Counted from the first letter of the stretch, positions 9,501 through 18,885 are shown. The stretch is DNA of 49,757 nucleotides from an uncultured Verrucomicrobia subdivision 3 bacterium (GCA_903944085.1 CAJAQO010000319.1:1-49757); one strand, 5' to 3'. Program-made: numbers and translations. The notes: generated by a model from the sequence alone, not told the origin.

Positions 9501-11425
9501 TTCCCGGCAATGCCCAAGTGACCCTGAGCTGGACCACGGTGCCAGGCGTGACCGGCAACTATCTCTTCAGCGGAACCCAAAGTGGTAATGAGACAAACGT
9601 CGTCCTCGCCAATTATTCCGGCACAAGTTACACCAACACCGGTCTCATCAACGGCACTACTTATTATTACGTTGTTGCCTCCACCAACAGCACTGGCCTG
9701 AGCCCAAATTCGCCGGAAGCGAGCGCCACGCCGGATGTCAACATCCTGATTACTCCGCGTTCGCTTATCTGGAACGGAGACGGGGCGGCAAACATTTGGG
9801 ACGTGAGCGGCAACTCCAACTGGCAGACCAACGACGTGGACACAATTTTCAACAATGGCGACAGCGTGACTTTCAACAACACCGGGTCCAACAATGTCCC
9901 AGTAACCATCGCCGGCACGCCGCAACCAGCGGTCGCCAGCTTCAACGCTTCGAAAAATTACATGCTGAATGGCCCGGGCTCGATTGCGGGAGCGGGCCTG
10001 CTAGTTAAAATCGGCAGCGGCACGTTAACGATCAACAACACCAATCTATATTCCGGCGGCACCATCATCAGCAACAGCACGGTTTATCCCGGCAACATCG
10101 CTGCGAACAGCGCGGCCTGGGGCACCGGGCCTATTACTCTGGCCGGCGGCACGGTCCAATTCAACGGTTACGGCAGTCGCGACAGCGGCAGCGGCTGGGG
10201 CGGCTGCATCAACACTATTAACGTGCCAGCGGGGCAGACGGGAACCCTGCTGCTGCCGGCGCGCTTTGGCTACGCTTCGCCTTTCAGCAGCGCTTTGACC
10301 GGCGGTGGCACTTTGAATGTCACCGTGGAATATGTCCGTGACTACTTCAGCGGTGATTGGTCCGCATTCACTGGGCGGATCAATGTCAGCGCGCCCGCCA
10401 GCGGCAGCGGTGCTTATTACACGACCGGCGATTTTCGGATCAATAATGCCAGCGGTTATGCGAACGCGGCCATTTATTTGAACAATAGCGTGAACTTATA
10501 CAACATCAATGCCAACAATCAGACCACCGACATCGGCGAACTCGGCGGCGGGGCCACGGCTTACATCGGTGCCGGCGGCTCAACCGGCCCGACTTGGCGC
10601 ATCGGCGCGAAGAACACGACTAATACTTACGCCGGCGTGATTGCGGACGCCGGTGTCACCGCGTTGGTTAAAACCGGCACTGGCATGTTGGTTCTTAGTG
10701 GTGCCAACACCTACAGCGGTGGCACCACGGTGAGCGGCGGCACCCTGATGGCCAGTAATATAGCCGGCAGCGCCACGGGCTCTGGTGCCGTCACAGTCAA
10801 TGCCGGCGGCGCGCTCGCGGGCAACGGCATCATTTCCGGAGCCATCTCGGTAAATTCAGGCGGTGTGTTCGCGCCCGGACCGGGTCCGGGATTCGGCGCG
10901 ATGATCATCAGTAATAACCTGACGCTGACTGGAGGCAGCACCACGACGGTGCAGGTGCGTCATTCGCCCCGCACGAACGATGTCGCGACAGTTACCGGCA
11001 CACTTGCCGAAGGCGGCACGCTCTACGTGGCCGATGGCGGAGCCGGCGGATTTGCCGCCGGCGACAGTTTTAAACTGTTCAACGCGGTCACTTTTTCCGG
11101 CACGTTCACCAATTTTGTTCTGCCGTCACTTACGGGAAAACTGGCTTGGAACACAAGCGTCGTCAAAAACATCGGAGCTCTTTCCATCGTGGCGCTCACG
11201 GCCCCGCTGATTGCCAACGTCCAATTGTCTGGAACCAACCTAGTCATCAGCGGCTCGGGCGGCACGACCAATTGGCCGTATGTTGTCCTAACCTCCACCA
11301 ACCTGACCAGCCTCGCGTGGACGCCGGTGGTCACCAATCAGTTTGATGCCGGTGGCAATTTCAATTTCACGAACAAGGTAAGCCCGGCGCAGCCACAGAC
11401 GTTTTTCAAGCTGCGACTTCAGTAA
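6551..11425 (+). CDS. Secreted rhamnogalacturonan lyase (PL4) with four FnIII domains and a beta-strand repeat region
   Basis: The protein is 1,624 residues from TTG 6551, with a signal peptide at about 1-22 (MKRFIRLITALLLQCIAINVLA). Residues about 25-340 resemble the catalytic domain of family 4 polysaccharide lyases, which cleave the rhamnogalacturonan I backbone by beta-elimination. Lys218/Lys220 (EDKYKYS) and the His-rich stretch at 277-280 (HGSHYGGG), after GGPMKREL, are candidates for the Lys/His catalytic pair known in this family. Domain II (RGTVKGQI..., about 355-450) and the CBM-like domain III (about 460-680) follow, as in characterised PL4 enzymes. Four fibronectin III domains begin near 683, 786, 885 and 975. 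From about 1075 there is a W-x-G...NW module and beta-strand repeats shared with the two upstream proteins, then a C-terminal domain ending FFKLRLQ. The lyase call is strong; the catalytic residue assignment is inferred. Confidence 0.88.
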   Translation: MKRFIRLITALLLQCIAINVLANLPGGGTGTGANVTLVDNGDGTVTMANGIISIHINKTSAVIDQINYTFNNTGSSQTLNVVSGNPNGGQLYWEFGGFSSGAATYSAVSNNGNYAEVDLLFDSASSGQVDIHFSMSRGNTGFYVTPIWIHRSTDAGFSMGECRDNIYSGSIFNWMSVDAMRNKLMPVDPNNSAVGMQGAPVECSLWTNGIYAGRYEDKYKYSADYGTLRVWGWSSVGTGGKNIGLWDVAGSAEYMPGGPMKRELTSHMGTTILNTPHGSHYGGGTDSAWAAGEVWSKVCGPHFIYCDAITNTITATNTAAQALYSDALAQAAAEATAWPYYWFTNANYTPASSRGTVKGQIQINDIYNLNASASNLWVGVVQQPNPSSTVSYDFQLWYKAYQFWTKTDANGNFTIPNVIAGANYTLYAFGPGAAGTFQSQSQTGGNAAMELDIPSPQFSVTVTAGATNNLGTKIWTPTRIGPTVFEIGYPDRTGAKFRHGEDFWVGDIGPGPTNPMPVWTKFLEYPFDFPSGPNYVVGQSRWTTDWNFVQPCVVDSTGFYNDSSSTITFNLASAPTGTASFYLALASDYQGAIEVSVNGTQIAGGNGYGPIYAGSGNESDATIREGIHGLFSDNRINFSASLLRTNANTIIIYLRQTGKVNGNGYFADHAMYDYIRLELTGYIPPAPPSVTAYAGNGQNLISWPAQPGAVSYNIFRSINSGSGFTSITNGVIGPVCGSGLNSATYLDTNVANGTTYYYIVQSANSVSSTNSPQSSGVTPSGAISSAIPAAPASVSIGSVAHQSVTVNWNASSGANFYTVYRSTLYDNGGGASNVLGTIVLNNTNTTTSFTDTAVTDGTIYRYVVTATSAAGTSTNSVAAAAVPLPAPPASAPGSFTGLFNGANVVLNWSSAAGAVGYIIRRETNSASPFTYVQNITETTFTDSGLNVGTTYYYQVSAVNAAGISTNSLATVVPPPLAPISLSAFPGNAQVTLSWTTVPGVTGNYLFSGTQSGNETNVVLANYSGTSYTNTGLINGTTYYYVVASTNSTGLSPNSPEASATPDVNILITPRSLIWNGDGAANIWDVSGNSNWQTNDVDTIFNNGDSVTFNNTGSNNVPVTIAGTPQPAVASFNASKNYMLNGPGSIAGAGLLVKIGSGTLTINNTNLYSGGTIISNSTVYPGNIAANSAAWGTGPITLAGGTVQFNGYGSRDSGSGWGGCINTINVPAGQTGTLLLPARFGYASPFSSALTGGGTLNVTVEYVRDYFSGDWSAFTGRINVSAPASGSGAYYTTGDFRINNASGYANAAIYLNNSVNLYNINANNQTTDIGELGGGATAYIGAGGSTGPTWRIGAKNTTNTYAGVIADAGVTALVKTGTGMLVLSGANTYSGGTTVSGGTLMASNIAGSATGSGAVTVNAGGALAGNGIISGAISVNSGGVFAPGPGPGFGAMIISNNLTLTGGSTTTVQVRHSPRTNDVATVTGTLAEGGTLYVADGGAGGFAAGDSFKLFNAVTFSGTFTNFVLPSLTGKLAWNTSVVKNIGALSIVALTAPLIANVQLSGTNLVISGSGGTTNWPYVVLTSTNLTSLAWTPVVTNQFDAGGNFNFTNKVSPAQPQTFFKLRLQ

Positions 11426-11656
11426 ATCGTCCCTCGTTTTTAATTGTGCCGCTGTAGCAACACCAACCTCCCGATGCCACCACCTAACAGCACTGAAAGG
11501 AAACCAAGGTTGTTACTGTTGGAACGTGGTGAAGTTTGCAACTGGAGAAATCGCTCAAGTTCCGCAGCCGTTTTTGAACACCTGCGCGCGGCAGATTTGT
11601 GGTGCGCCCCAGTTAAAACAGGCCAAGTGTTTAATTGGTTTTTGTTGATGATTGTG
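11426..11656. other. Intergenic stretch before the IS remnant
   Basis: I see no supported gene here. A minus-strand frame ends in a hydrophobic stretch plus basic tail (LGFLSVLLGGGIGRLVLLQR, about 11443-11510) that loosely recalls a PEP-CTERM anchor, but the Pro-Glu-Pro motif is absent and nothing upstream supports a gene. Confidence 0.3.
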
Positions 11657-12255
11657 TCAACGATTGTTGATAGAAAGTAGCTGGCGACCACTTGGGCGGA
11701 GCGACGTGCGGGGCGACTTCGTGGTCAGGGGAGATCCAAGTTGGGCTGAACTTCTGGGCGTCGGCCAAAGTTTCCCGGGCTGGTGGGAAAGCCAATCGCG
11801 CTCGAAGCTGCCGAAGCACGACTCGCCCAAGCCGTTGGCTTGCGGGCGGCGGCAAGGGGTGGGACCGGCAATCAGGCCCAGCCAGGTTAACAACTGCTGG
11901 AGCAAATCCGCGATAAACTCCGGCCCATTGTCGGTGAGAAATGTCCACCGCCAGCGCCTTGCTGCCCAGGGCGCGTTCCAGTTCGTCAAACTTGCGCTGG
12001 AGCAGCAACCCAACGGCTTTTAGGGATGAGATCGCCCTGGTCACGCAAGCCAGGATCGAGTGGTTGCTTCCAACGATTGATGGCGTTGGCGTTCAGACTG
12101 TGGGGACGGCACAACTCGACGACCGGCGTGCCGGCCGGCCATGGTTGCAGGATGGCGAGCTTCTGCCCGGTGGAAACGCGGCGGCGGCGACGGTTCTTAA
12201 CCGTTAGATTTGGGTTTGATTGCATAAGGTTAAACAGCCCTTTCAAACTGTCCAA
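11657..12255 (-). mobile_element. Degraded IS3-like element: OrfA-like and OrfB C-terminal fragments
   Basis: Two minus-strand frames carry transposase remnants. At 12255-11986 an OrfA-like piece reads RRRRRVSTGQKLAILQPW...NANAINRW, a helix-turn-helix transposase N-terminus. At 12013-11657, in another frame, the end of a DDE integrase core reads TDNGPEFIADLLQQLL...NGLGESCFGSF, with the second catalytic Asp (TDNGPEF) and the Glu (NGLGES). The first catalytic Asp and most of the OrfB N-terminus are missing, so the element has an internal deletion and frameshifts and cannot be active. I did not find convincing terminal inverted repeats. It separates the lyase gene from the PA14-repeat giant. Confidence 0.8.
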
Positions 12256-12807
12256 ATCTCAACTGGGGGCAGGCCAACACACACCATGAAGACATACATG
12301 CTGCGCGAACCCAAACCTGTCGAAAGTTGCCTTACGGGCCCGCGTTTTTTTGGTTTGGAAAAACATTGAGTGGCGGGCCTGCAAACGACGCGCCAGAACC
12401 CGGAGTTTTCCTCCCGCAAGTGAAGCCAGCCGCTCTGATCAAGGGACGGCGCAAAACGCGGTTGAAACAGACCGCGCCAGATTATTTCAAAAAAGTTCTC
12501 GTCGAAGTTTAGTGGCTGAAGTTGCCGACAGCCAGCCTGTAAGCATCAACGAAACCTCCTTTTGATATCTGCCATCCTATCTCCGCCGTCATCCCCATGC
12601 ACAAAATGCAGATTTTTCGGTCGGATGACTAAACCTACCCCAAAGGGCAGTTGTGGTGACGATGATCAACGTGTATTAGACTTGACCAGCAATCCCTCAA
12701 GCAATGACCGCGCAACAAATGTCTACCGATTTGGGCTGGGGAATTGCTATTCAGAGAACCGCCAATCGAAAACAATAGTAATGCAACAATATAGAAGTTG
12801 TTTAATT
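12256..12807. other. Long leader region before the PA14-repeat giant
   Basis: About 550 bp between the IS remnant and the chosen start of the 2,000-residue protein. The frame of that protein is open back to TTG 12562, but the extra 82 codons look non-coding and would precede the signal sequence, so I leave them out. No clear promoter or terminator was recognised. A short frame at 12286-12369 is listed separately. Confidence 0.4.
12286..12369 (+). CDS. Very short ORF next to the IS remnant, unknown
   Basis: ATG 12286 opens a 27-codon frame (MKTYMLREPKPVESCLTG...) ending at TGA 12367-12369. It is basic and has no recognisable domain. I list it only because it has a clean start and stop beside mobile-element debris; it may be the broken start of a longer gene or chance. 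Confidence 0.2.
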   Translation: MKTYMLREPKPVESCLTGPRFFGLEKH

Positions 12808-15800
12808 ATGAAAACCTCCCGGATTGAACCAGCCTCGGACCGCAGTTCTGTTTTTGCAACCAGCGCATGTCCATCACTCAAAAGCGCAAGAGTGAAATCA
12901 CTCAGACTATTCCCAGAGCGGTTGCGCATTATCGCACTCGGCCTCGCCTGCGGCACCGTGCTTTGCCTCCCGCTGTCATGCTGGGCGGCGAACTACACCA
13001 GCAAATCGGTCGTCGGTGCCGGCGCGAATTGGACCGGCAATTATTGGCAACTCAATGGGGCGGGCGCGCTCGTAGGGCCGCCGACGGCGGGCAACACTTA
13101 TGAGTTGATCGCGAACGGCAGCACCCTCACGTCCGGAAACGACACACGCACGCGCAATCCAGCCAACCCCGGCGTGCAAACCTTTCCGGGCGATTCACTG
13201 ATGTTGGACACCAACAGCGATATCCGGCTGAAAGGACCCGGAGCGATTTCGACTTTTCCCGGTCCAGGTGGCGGACAAGCCGGCTTCATCCTCAATGGCG
13301 GCGGCATCAACATCGGCGACGACGGCAAGTTTTGGATTGATGGCGTCATCGAGGCGAGACAACTATCCTTCATTTTCCCCGCCACCTCCGGCACCACGGC
13401 GGATAATCGCAGCTTGAACATTATGGGCAAACTCATCGGCACCGGCAACCTGGCCCTGATCAACGGAGGCTTGGTTACAGCGATTGAGATCTCGGGTGCC
13501 AACAATACTTTCTCCGGTCAGTGGATCGTCAAGTCCGGCTACTTGCTAGGCTCTGGCAACGGATCTCTCGGCACAAACAGCATCACCATTGATCCCAATT
13601 GGTCCGTCCCTTCCGCCAATGGTGCTTGGACTCTCGGTAGCGGCTACAACAAGGCGGTGGTAAGCATCAGCTACGACCTCAATAGCGCCGGCACACTGAC
13701 CATCGCCAACGGCGGCCAGATCGTCCTCTACAAAAACCTTTGTTTCAGTGCCGTCACCATCAATGGCACGGCTTTGACTGCCGGCTCTCATTCTTATGCC
13801 GAACTGGCGGCTGCCTACCCAAACAACATCCTCGGCAATGGCTATGGTCATATCACCGTCCAGCCCTACGGCACTCCGCCTAGCTTCCCGCCGCCCACGA
13901 CCACCCCGCAGCAATGGCTCAGCGCCGATGTCGGCGGTCCCACCTACGCCGGATCCGTTGTCACCAATGGTGATGGAACCTTGGATGTCACCGGTGGAGG
14001 GGATGACATCTGGAACGCCACTTCTAGGTTCCACTATTATTATGCGTGGGCTTCCGGGACGAATTGGGATATCACGGTTCAGGTCAAGAATTTTACCGGC
14101 CCCGATACGTGGTCCAAGGTTGAACTCTTGGTTTCCCCAGCTGACCCGAATGCCGGTCCCCAAGGCAACGATCCGTTTATTGCGATGATGGATACCCAGC
14201 CGAATTGGGTGAATACTCCGGGTGTCAGCGGTCAAAATAACGGCGGAGTAGACCAGTTTCGATCTGTGAAAGGTGGCAACGCCGACTGGCTACAAGTTGG
14301 CACTACACCCATCCCGGATTTCCCGGCCAATTGGTTGCGCATCAACCGCAGCGGCAGCGCCTTCAATCTCTATCGCAGCAGCGACGGCCAATTCTGGAGG
14401 AAATATCTCACGATTGACACGGCCAGCTCCGCAACTATCAGCAGTTCGCAATTCGGCACTCCTTGGCCCAACTTGGTGACGGTGGGCGTGGCCGTGACAG
14501 CGCACAACAACGGCAGCACTCAGTTAGGCGATGCGACCATTGCCAACCTGCAGGCGACGTTCGCACCTGCCCAGGCACCCACCGTCATCGGCCCAGTTCA
14601 GCCGATGGTCACGGGAGTCACAAACAGCTACGGCTGCGAGGCCTCCCTTTCGTTCGTATGCACCAACAATGCCTTCCCGGCCCAGGCCTTGGTGCCAATC
14701 AACTACCAGTGGTATAAAAACGGCAGTCCCATCGCCGGCGCCACAAACAATGGATCCTACACTTGGCTGCTCGATGCTGGCGATGACGGGGCGAATTACT
14801 CCTGCACGGCGACGCTCGCTCCACCCTACAGCTCCCTCAGTGCGAGTAGCGGAAACGCTTTTGTTCGCGTGATGCCTGGTATCTTTTACACGAATGGCCT
14901 GAAACAAGAGATGTTCGCCGGCTTTACCTCTCGCGTCGCCGCCGAGCAGAACAATGTCCCAGCGGCCAACTGGATTGGATTGGAGCCCGCCGCCGACGAC
15001 CCGGGTGGCTACGGCAACAATTATGTCAACCGCGTGAGCGGCTGGTTTATCCCGCCCACTAGCGATAATTACACATTTTTTATAGCTTGCGACGACGACT
15101 CAGACCTGTTCCTGAGCACCGACGCCACGATGGGCAACAAACGCATAATCGCCCAAGAGGGAGGCTGGAGCGGATCGCACTCCTGGCTAACCGTCGGCGG
15201 CGGCAACAGTGTCGCATCCCAAAAGCGTTCCGATCAATTTTCGCCGGATGGCGGAGTCACGGTGCCTTATGCCAGCGGCATCCCGCTGACTGCCGGACAG
15301 CCTTACTTCGTTGAGCTCGTCCATTATCAAGGCGGCGGTGGCGACAACTTTGGTGTGACTTACCAAACTGCAACCATGATGGCCGACCCGAACTGGGCCA
15401 ACAACTTCACCAACGGCACCTTCAGTTTGATGCAAGCCTCCAACAATTGCCTAATGCTCGTCACCCGGCCGCCCACAATGATCGCTTGGGCCACGCAGCC
15501 GACCAATACGACGGCGACTTTGGGCCTAGCCGGCACGTTCTATTCCCAAGCGGCGAGCGACAGCGAGTTGACACTGAAATACCAATGGTATCGCAATGGC
15601 GTGCTCATCCCCGGCGCGACCGGCAGTTCCTACTCCCTTTCCTCAGTGGCTTCCGGTGACAGTGGCGCTGGATTTACGGTGGTGGCAACCACGGCGGAAA
15701 ACGAGCTTTCCACTACCAGTTCACCACCAGCCATTCTGAACGTGGCCTCGCCTGTCTTGGAATCGGGGTGGGCCAAGATGGAATACTGGTATTCGCCCAA

Positions 15801-18800
15801 CCCTGGAGTGGCTTCGTTCCGCGTGGCGCTGACCAACAGTTCGGGTGTCACCACCAATTATGCTCTAAACAACACCTATTCCGCGCCCGCAAATTACACA
15901 ATCTTTGAGCCTATCTTCGAAGGCAACTCCAAGGCGAGCGCTCCTTCTGTTTATACCAGTCGGCTCAGCACCTACTTCTATCCGCCCACAAGCGGCAATT
16001 ATGTGTTCTTCGTCAACAGTGACGACCCTGGCGACCTGTTTGTCAGCACCGATGCCAATCCCAGCAACGCCGTTCTGGTGGCGCAGGAAACCGGCAACAG
16101 CGGCTCTTGGAACTGGACCACGGCGGGTGGTGGCGGGGTTGCCGCGACGAAACGGTCCGACTCCTGGCAAGCCCCTGATGGCTCTACGCCTTGGTCTTCA
16201 GGCATTCCCATGATTGCCGGCCAGCCCTACTATGTTGCCATTGTTCACACGGACACTGGCGGCGGAAATAATTGCGAAGCTACCTTCAAGTTGACAAGCG
16301 ATCCTGACCCGGTCAACGGCACTTATAGCCAGATGAAGGGAAGCCTCATCAAAACTTACGTATCTCGCTGCTTCTCGATGGGCTTTAGCCAAGCACCCTC
16401 GAATGTGAGTGCAGCCTTCAACGGCACCGCCACACTCGCTGCCCAAGGCGCGACTGATTCCAAGGCCGCCATCGGCGACGAGACTAACCCGTCCGCGCAA
16501 TGGACCAACAACTATGTAACGTATCAGTGGATACGCAACGGGACGCCCATCCCCGGTGCCAACAGCAGCACCTTCACCTTTGGGCCAGTGTCGCCGGAAG
16601 ACAGCACGGCCAACTTTGTCTGCCAGATTCGGGCGTTGGGGTATGTTGATAACAGCCTGAATCCACTTTGGCTCAACAGCAGCATGGTGCATATCTCTGT
16701 CAGCGGCACACCGGTCTATGAAACGAACTTTGTCCTACATGCATTTTACGGGTTGAACCCGCAACGCAACGCCATCCGTGACGGCACGGCCGGCAATCCT
16801 GACTGGCTGATGGCCGAGTCGGCCTTCGAGACGGATGTGGCCGGCACCGGGATTCAGAACAACTTCGGTGATGAGTTGATTGGTTACTTCATCCCTCCGA
16901 CCACAGGGGACTATGTGTTCTTCTGCAATTCGGACGACGGGGCCGAACTCTATCTGAGCACGGACAATTCGGCGATCAACAAGCGATTGATCGCCCAAGA
17001 AACCGGTTACGCCACCGCGCTGGCTTGGGGTGCCAGCAATGGCAACGCCGCCCAGGTCCGGTCGGATACTTTCGTGGATCCAACCACTGGCACGATGCCT
17101 TATGCCTCTGGCATCCACCTCATCCAAGGCCAGAAATACTTCATGCAAATCGTCCACAGCCAGGGCACCGGCGGCAGTGAAAGTTGCGTGACCGCGAAGC
17201 TGCTGGCCGATCCTACTCCGGCGACTGGCTCGCTCAGCACGATGCGCGGCACCCAGATCAGTTGTTACGTGCCCAAATGCACTTATGTGACCGTCACCAA
17301 CCAGCCCCAGAGCGTGACCAACAATAACTACAGCACCGCTACGTTCACCACCGGCGGCGCGACTGATTCGACCGTGCCCGTGGGCAACGAGGGCGACTGG
17401 CGCACGCAGTTCAACAACTTCCTGTTCTATCAGTGGTATAAGAATGGGCAGCCGATTGCCGGCGCAAACGCTTCGACGCTGACGCTTCCGAACGTGTTAC
17501 CGAGCGACAACGGCTCAATCATCTTCGCCAAGATGCGGGCGCTGGGTTATGCCGATGGCTCGGGGAATGCCTTGTGGACTCAAAGCACGCTGGCCACGCT
17601 CACTGTCATCACCTCGCCCCCGCCGACCCTTGTCCACTCGGGCTATTACACCAACTATGGCACCAGCATCGGCTCCTCTGGGCAGCCAGGGATCACGCTG
17701 CATTTCAGCAGCCCGATGGACCCGACCGCCCTGCTCAACCCCGCTAATTATGTGCTGGGTGGCGGTTTGACTATTGCCAACATTCTTGTCAATAGCAATA
17801 GCTACAGCAGTGTCACTTTACTCGTCAACGGCACGCCCACTTGGCCGTTGAGCGTAGCCATCAACAATGCGAAGGCCCTCGGCGGCGGACCCTCCTTGGC
17901 CGGCAGCGCCTTTAACGTCATCCCGGCGGTGCTTGCCGCCGCCGACATCGGTGCCACTGCCGACCCCGCTGTGCCCAGCTACATTGACGTGTTTGGTGCC
18001 AACGCCTTCCTGGTTTCGTGCGAAGGAAGCGATATCTGGAACAATGGCGACGGGATCAACTACCTGTATGAACAGAAGACGGGCGACTTCGACGTGGTGG
18101 TCCGGCAGAAGAGCATCACCAAGGCCTCCAATTGGACCAAGGGCGGCCTGATGATCCGCGAGTCGCTCGACCCAGGCAGTCGCGAATGGAGTATTCTCAA
18201 TACGCCGCTCAACGTTGACAACCTCCAGAGTGCCGCCGGTGATGGCACTGGGGCGAACCAGCTTCAGTGCGTGGCCCGGCCGGGCACCAGCGGGGCAAGC
18301 GAAGATTGGGGCAACGGTTTGCTCATTCCGCCGACCTATCCCAACGCGTGGGTAAGGCTGTCCCGCCACACGGTCACCAATCTGGACACGACGGTTCATT
18401 GTTTTATCAACGGTTACTACTCATCCGACGGCGTGAATTGGAGCCTTTTGGGCCAGAACGATACGACGACCAATGGTGACTCTACCGTTCTGCCCGACCC
18501 GGTGTATGTGGGCATTGCCTCCACGGCGCACCACAACGACGTGGTCGGTGCGTGGCCGTTGCTCTACGTCAACACGGCTGAATATGACAACTACAATTCC
18601 GCCTACATTTCGGCAGCGCCAACGATCAGCTTCAACCTCGGGGCTGGGGGCACTCGTTTCGTGCTCTCTTGGGGATCCGCAGGCCACTTGGAATCGAGCC
18701 CTGTCCTCGGACCCGGTGCCGTCTGGACACCGGTTGGGCTGGCCTCACCGGCCACCATCCCAATTACAACCACCAACGTTTCCAAGTTCTTCCGGGTCGT

Positions 18801-18810
18801 GGTCCCGTAA
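12808..18810 (+). CDS. Giant secreted multidomain protein with three Ig-like/PA14-like pairs
   Basis: From ATG 12808 the protein is 2,000 residues, with a late hydrophobic signal segment (IIALGLACGTVLCLPLSCWA, about residues 46-65). Approximate order: beta-strand-repeat-like N-terminus (70-360); a concanavalin-like domain resembling DUF1349 (367-585); then three alternations of an Ig-like domain (YQWYKNGSPIAGA, YQWYRNGVLIPGA and YQWIRNGTPIPGA types) with a PA14-like domain (692-875, 986-1184, 1305-1487) containing SGWFIPPTSDNYTFFIACDD-type sequence; a fourth Ig-like domain (1493-1602); an SbsA-type Ig domain (LHFSSPMDP, 1605-1707); a second DUF1349-like domain (1710-1927, SNWTKGGLMIRESL); and a tail ending FFRVVVP. 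PA14 domains often bind carbohydrate. No catalytic domain is recognised, so a carbohydrate-binding, adhesive or scaffold role is inferred. Confidence 0.8.
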   Translation: MKTSRIEPASDRSSVFATSACPSLKSARVKSLRLFPERLRIIALGLACGTVLCLPLSCWAANYTSKSVVGAGANWTGNYWQLNGAGALVGPPTAGNTYELIANGSTLTSGNDTRTRNPANPGVQTFPGDSLMLDTNSDIRLKGPGAISTFPGPGGGQAGFILNGGGINIGDDGKFWIDGVIEARQLSFIFPATSGTTADNRSLNIMGKLIGTGNLALINGGLVTAIEISGANNTFSGQWIVKSGYLLGSGNGSLGTNSITIDPNWSVPSANGAWTLGSGYNKAVVSISYDLNSAGTLTIANGGQIVLYKNLCFSAVTINGTALTAGSHSYAELAAAYPNNILGNGYGHITVQPYGTPPSFPPPTTTPQQWLSADVGGPTYAGSVVTNGDGTLDVTGGGDDIWNATSRFHYYYAWASGTNWDITVQVKNFTGPDTWSKVELLVSPADPNAGPQGNDPFIAMMDTQPNWVNTPGVSGQNNGGVDQFRSVKGGNADWLQVGTTPIPDFPANWLRINRSGSAFNLYRSSDGQFWRKYLTIDTASSATISSSQFGTPWPNLVTVGVAVTAHNNGSTQLGDATIANLQATFAPAQAPTVIGPVQPMVTGVTNSYGCEASLSFVCTNNAFPAQALVPINYQWYKNGSPIAGATNNGSYTWLLDAGDDGANYSCTATLAPPYSSLSASSGNAFVRVMPGIFYTNGLKQEMFAGFTSRVAAEQNNVPAANWIGLEPAADDPGGYGNNYVNRVSGWFIPPTSDNYTFFIACDDDSDLFLSTDATMGNKRIIAQEGGWSGSHSWLTVGGGNSVASQKRSDQFSPDGGVTVPYASGIPLTAGQPYFVELVHYQGGGGDNFGVTYQTATMMADPNWANNFTNGTFSLMQASNNCLMLVTRPPTMIAWATQPTNTTATLGLAGTFYSQAASDSELTLKYQWYRNGVLIPGATGSSYSLSSVASGDSGAGFTVVATTAENELSTTSSPPAILNVASPVLESGWAKMEYWYSPNPGVASFRVALTNSSGVTTNYALNNTYSAPANYTIFEPIFEGNSKASAPSVYTSRLSTYFYPPTSGNYVFFVNSDDPGDLFVSTDANPSNAVLVAQETGNSGSWNWTTAGGGGVAATKRSDSWQAPDGSTPWSSGIPMIAGQPYYVAIVHTDTGGGNNCEATFKLTSDPDPVNGTYSQMKGSLIKTYVSRCFSMGFSQAPSNVSAAFNGTATLAAQGATDSKAAIGDETNPSAQWTNNYVTYQWIRNGTPIPGANSSTFTFGPVSPEDSTANFVCQIRALGYVDNSLNPLWLNSSMVHISVSGTPVYETNFVLHAFYGLNPQRNAIRDGTAGNPDWLMAESAFETDVAGTGIQNNFGDELIGYFIPPTTGDYVFFCNSDDGAELYLSTDNSAINKRLIAQETGYATALAWGASNGNAAQVRSDTFVDPTTGTMPYASGIHLIQGQKYFMQIVHSQGTGGSESCVTAKLLADPTPATGSLSTMRGTQISCYVPKCTYVTVTNQPQSVTNNNYSTATFTTGGATDSTVPVGNEGDWRTQFNNFLFYQWYKNGQPIAGANASTLTLPNVLPSDNGSIIFAKMRALGYADGSGNALWTQSTLATLTVITSPPPTLVHSGYYTNYGTSIGSSGQPGITLHFSSPMDPTALLNPANYVLGGGLTIANILVNSNSYSSVTLLVNGTPTWPLSVAINNAKALGGGPSLAGSAFNVIPAVLAAADIGATADPAVPSYIDVFGANAFLVSCEGSDIWNNGDGINYLYEQKTGDFDVVVRQKSITKASNWTKGGLMIRESLDPGSREWSILNTPLNVDNLQSAAGDGTGANQLQCVARPGTSGASEDWGNGLLIPPTYPNAWVRLSRHTVTNLDTTVHCFINGYYSSDGVNWSLLGQNDTTTNGDSTVLPDPVYVGIASTAHHNDVVGAWPLLYVNTAEYDNYNSAYISAAPTISFNLGAGGTRFVLSWGSAGHLESSPVLGPGAVWTPVGLASPATIPITTTNVSKFFRVVVP

Positions 18811-18853
18811 CGAACTGTGGCAGGCCAAACCTGCCATAACGCTTAACGCTTGC

Positions 18854-18885
18854 AAGAGCCGCGGGTTAAACTCGCGGCTCTTTTT
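18854..18885 (+). terminator. Rho-independent terminator of the PA14-repeat gene
   Basis: AAGAGCCGCG (18854-18863) pairs perfectly with CGCGGCTCTT (18873-18882) around a 9-nt loop and runs into five T residues (18881-18885). It lies 44 bp after the stop at 18810. Confidence 0.92.

Noticed and set aside
102-11425. Classical type V autotransporters
   Set aside because: None of the proteins has a C-terminal beta-barrel; only the passenger-type repeats are shared.
11440-11691. PEP-CTERM protein end on the minus strand
   Set aside because: The hydrophobic and basic parts are suggestive, but the Pro-Glu-Pro motif and a coding context are missing.
12562-12807. N-terminal extension of the 2,000-residue protein to TTG 12562
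   Set aside because: It would put 82 extra residues ahead of the signal segment and has no coding character; ATG 12808 fits better.
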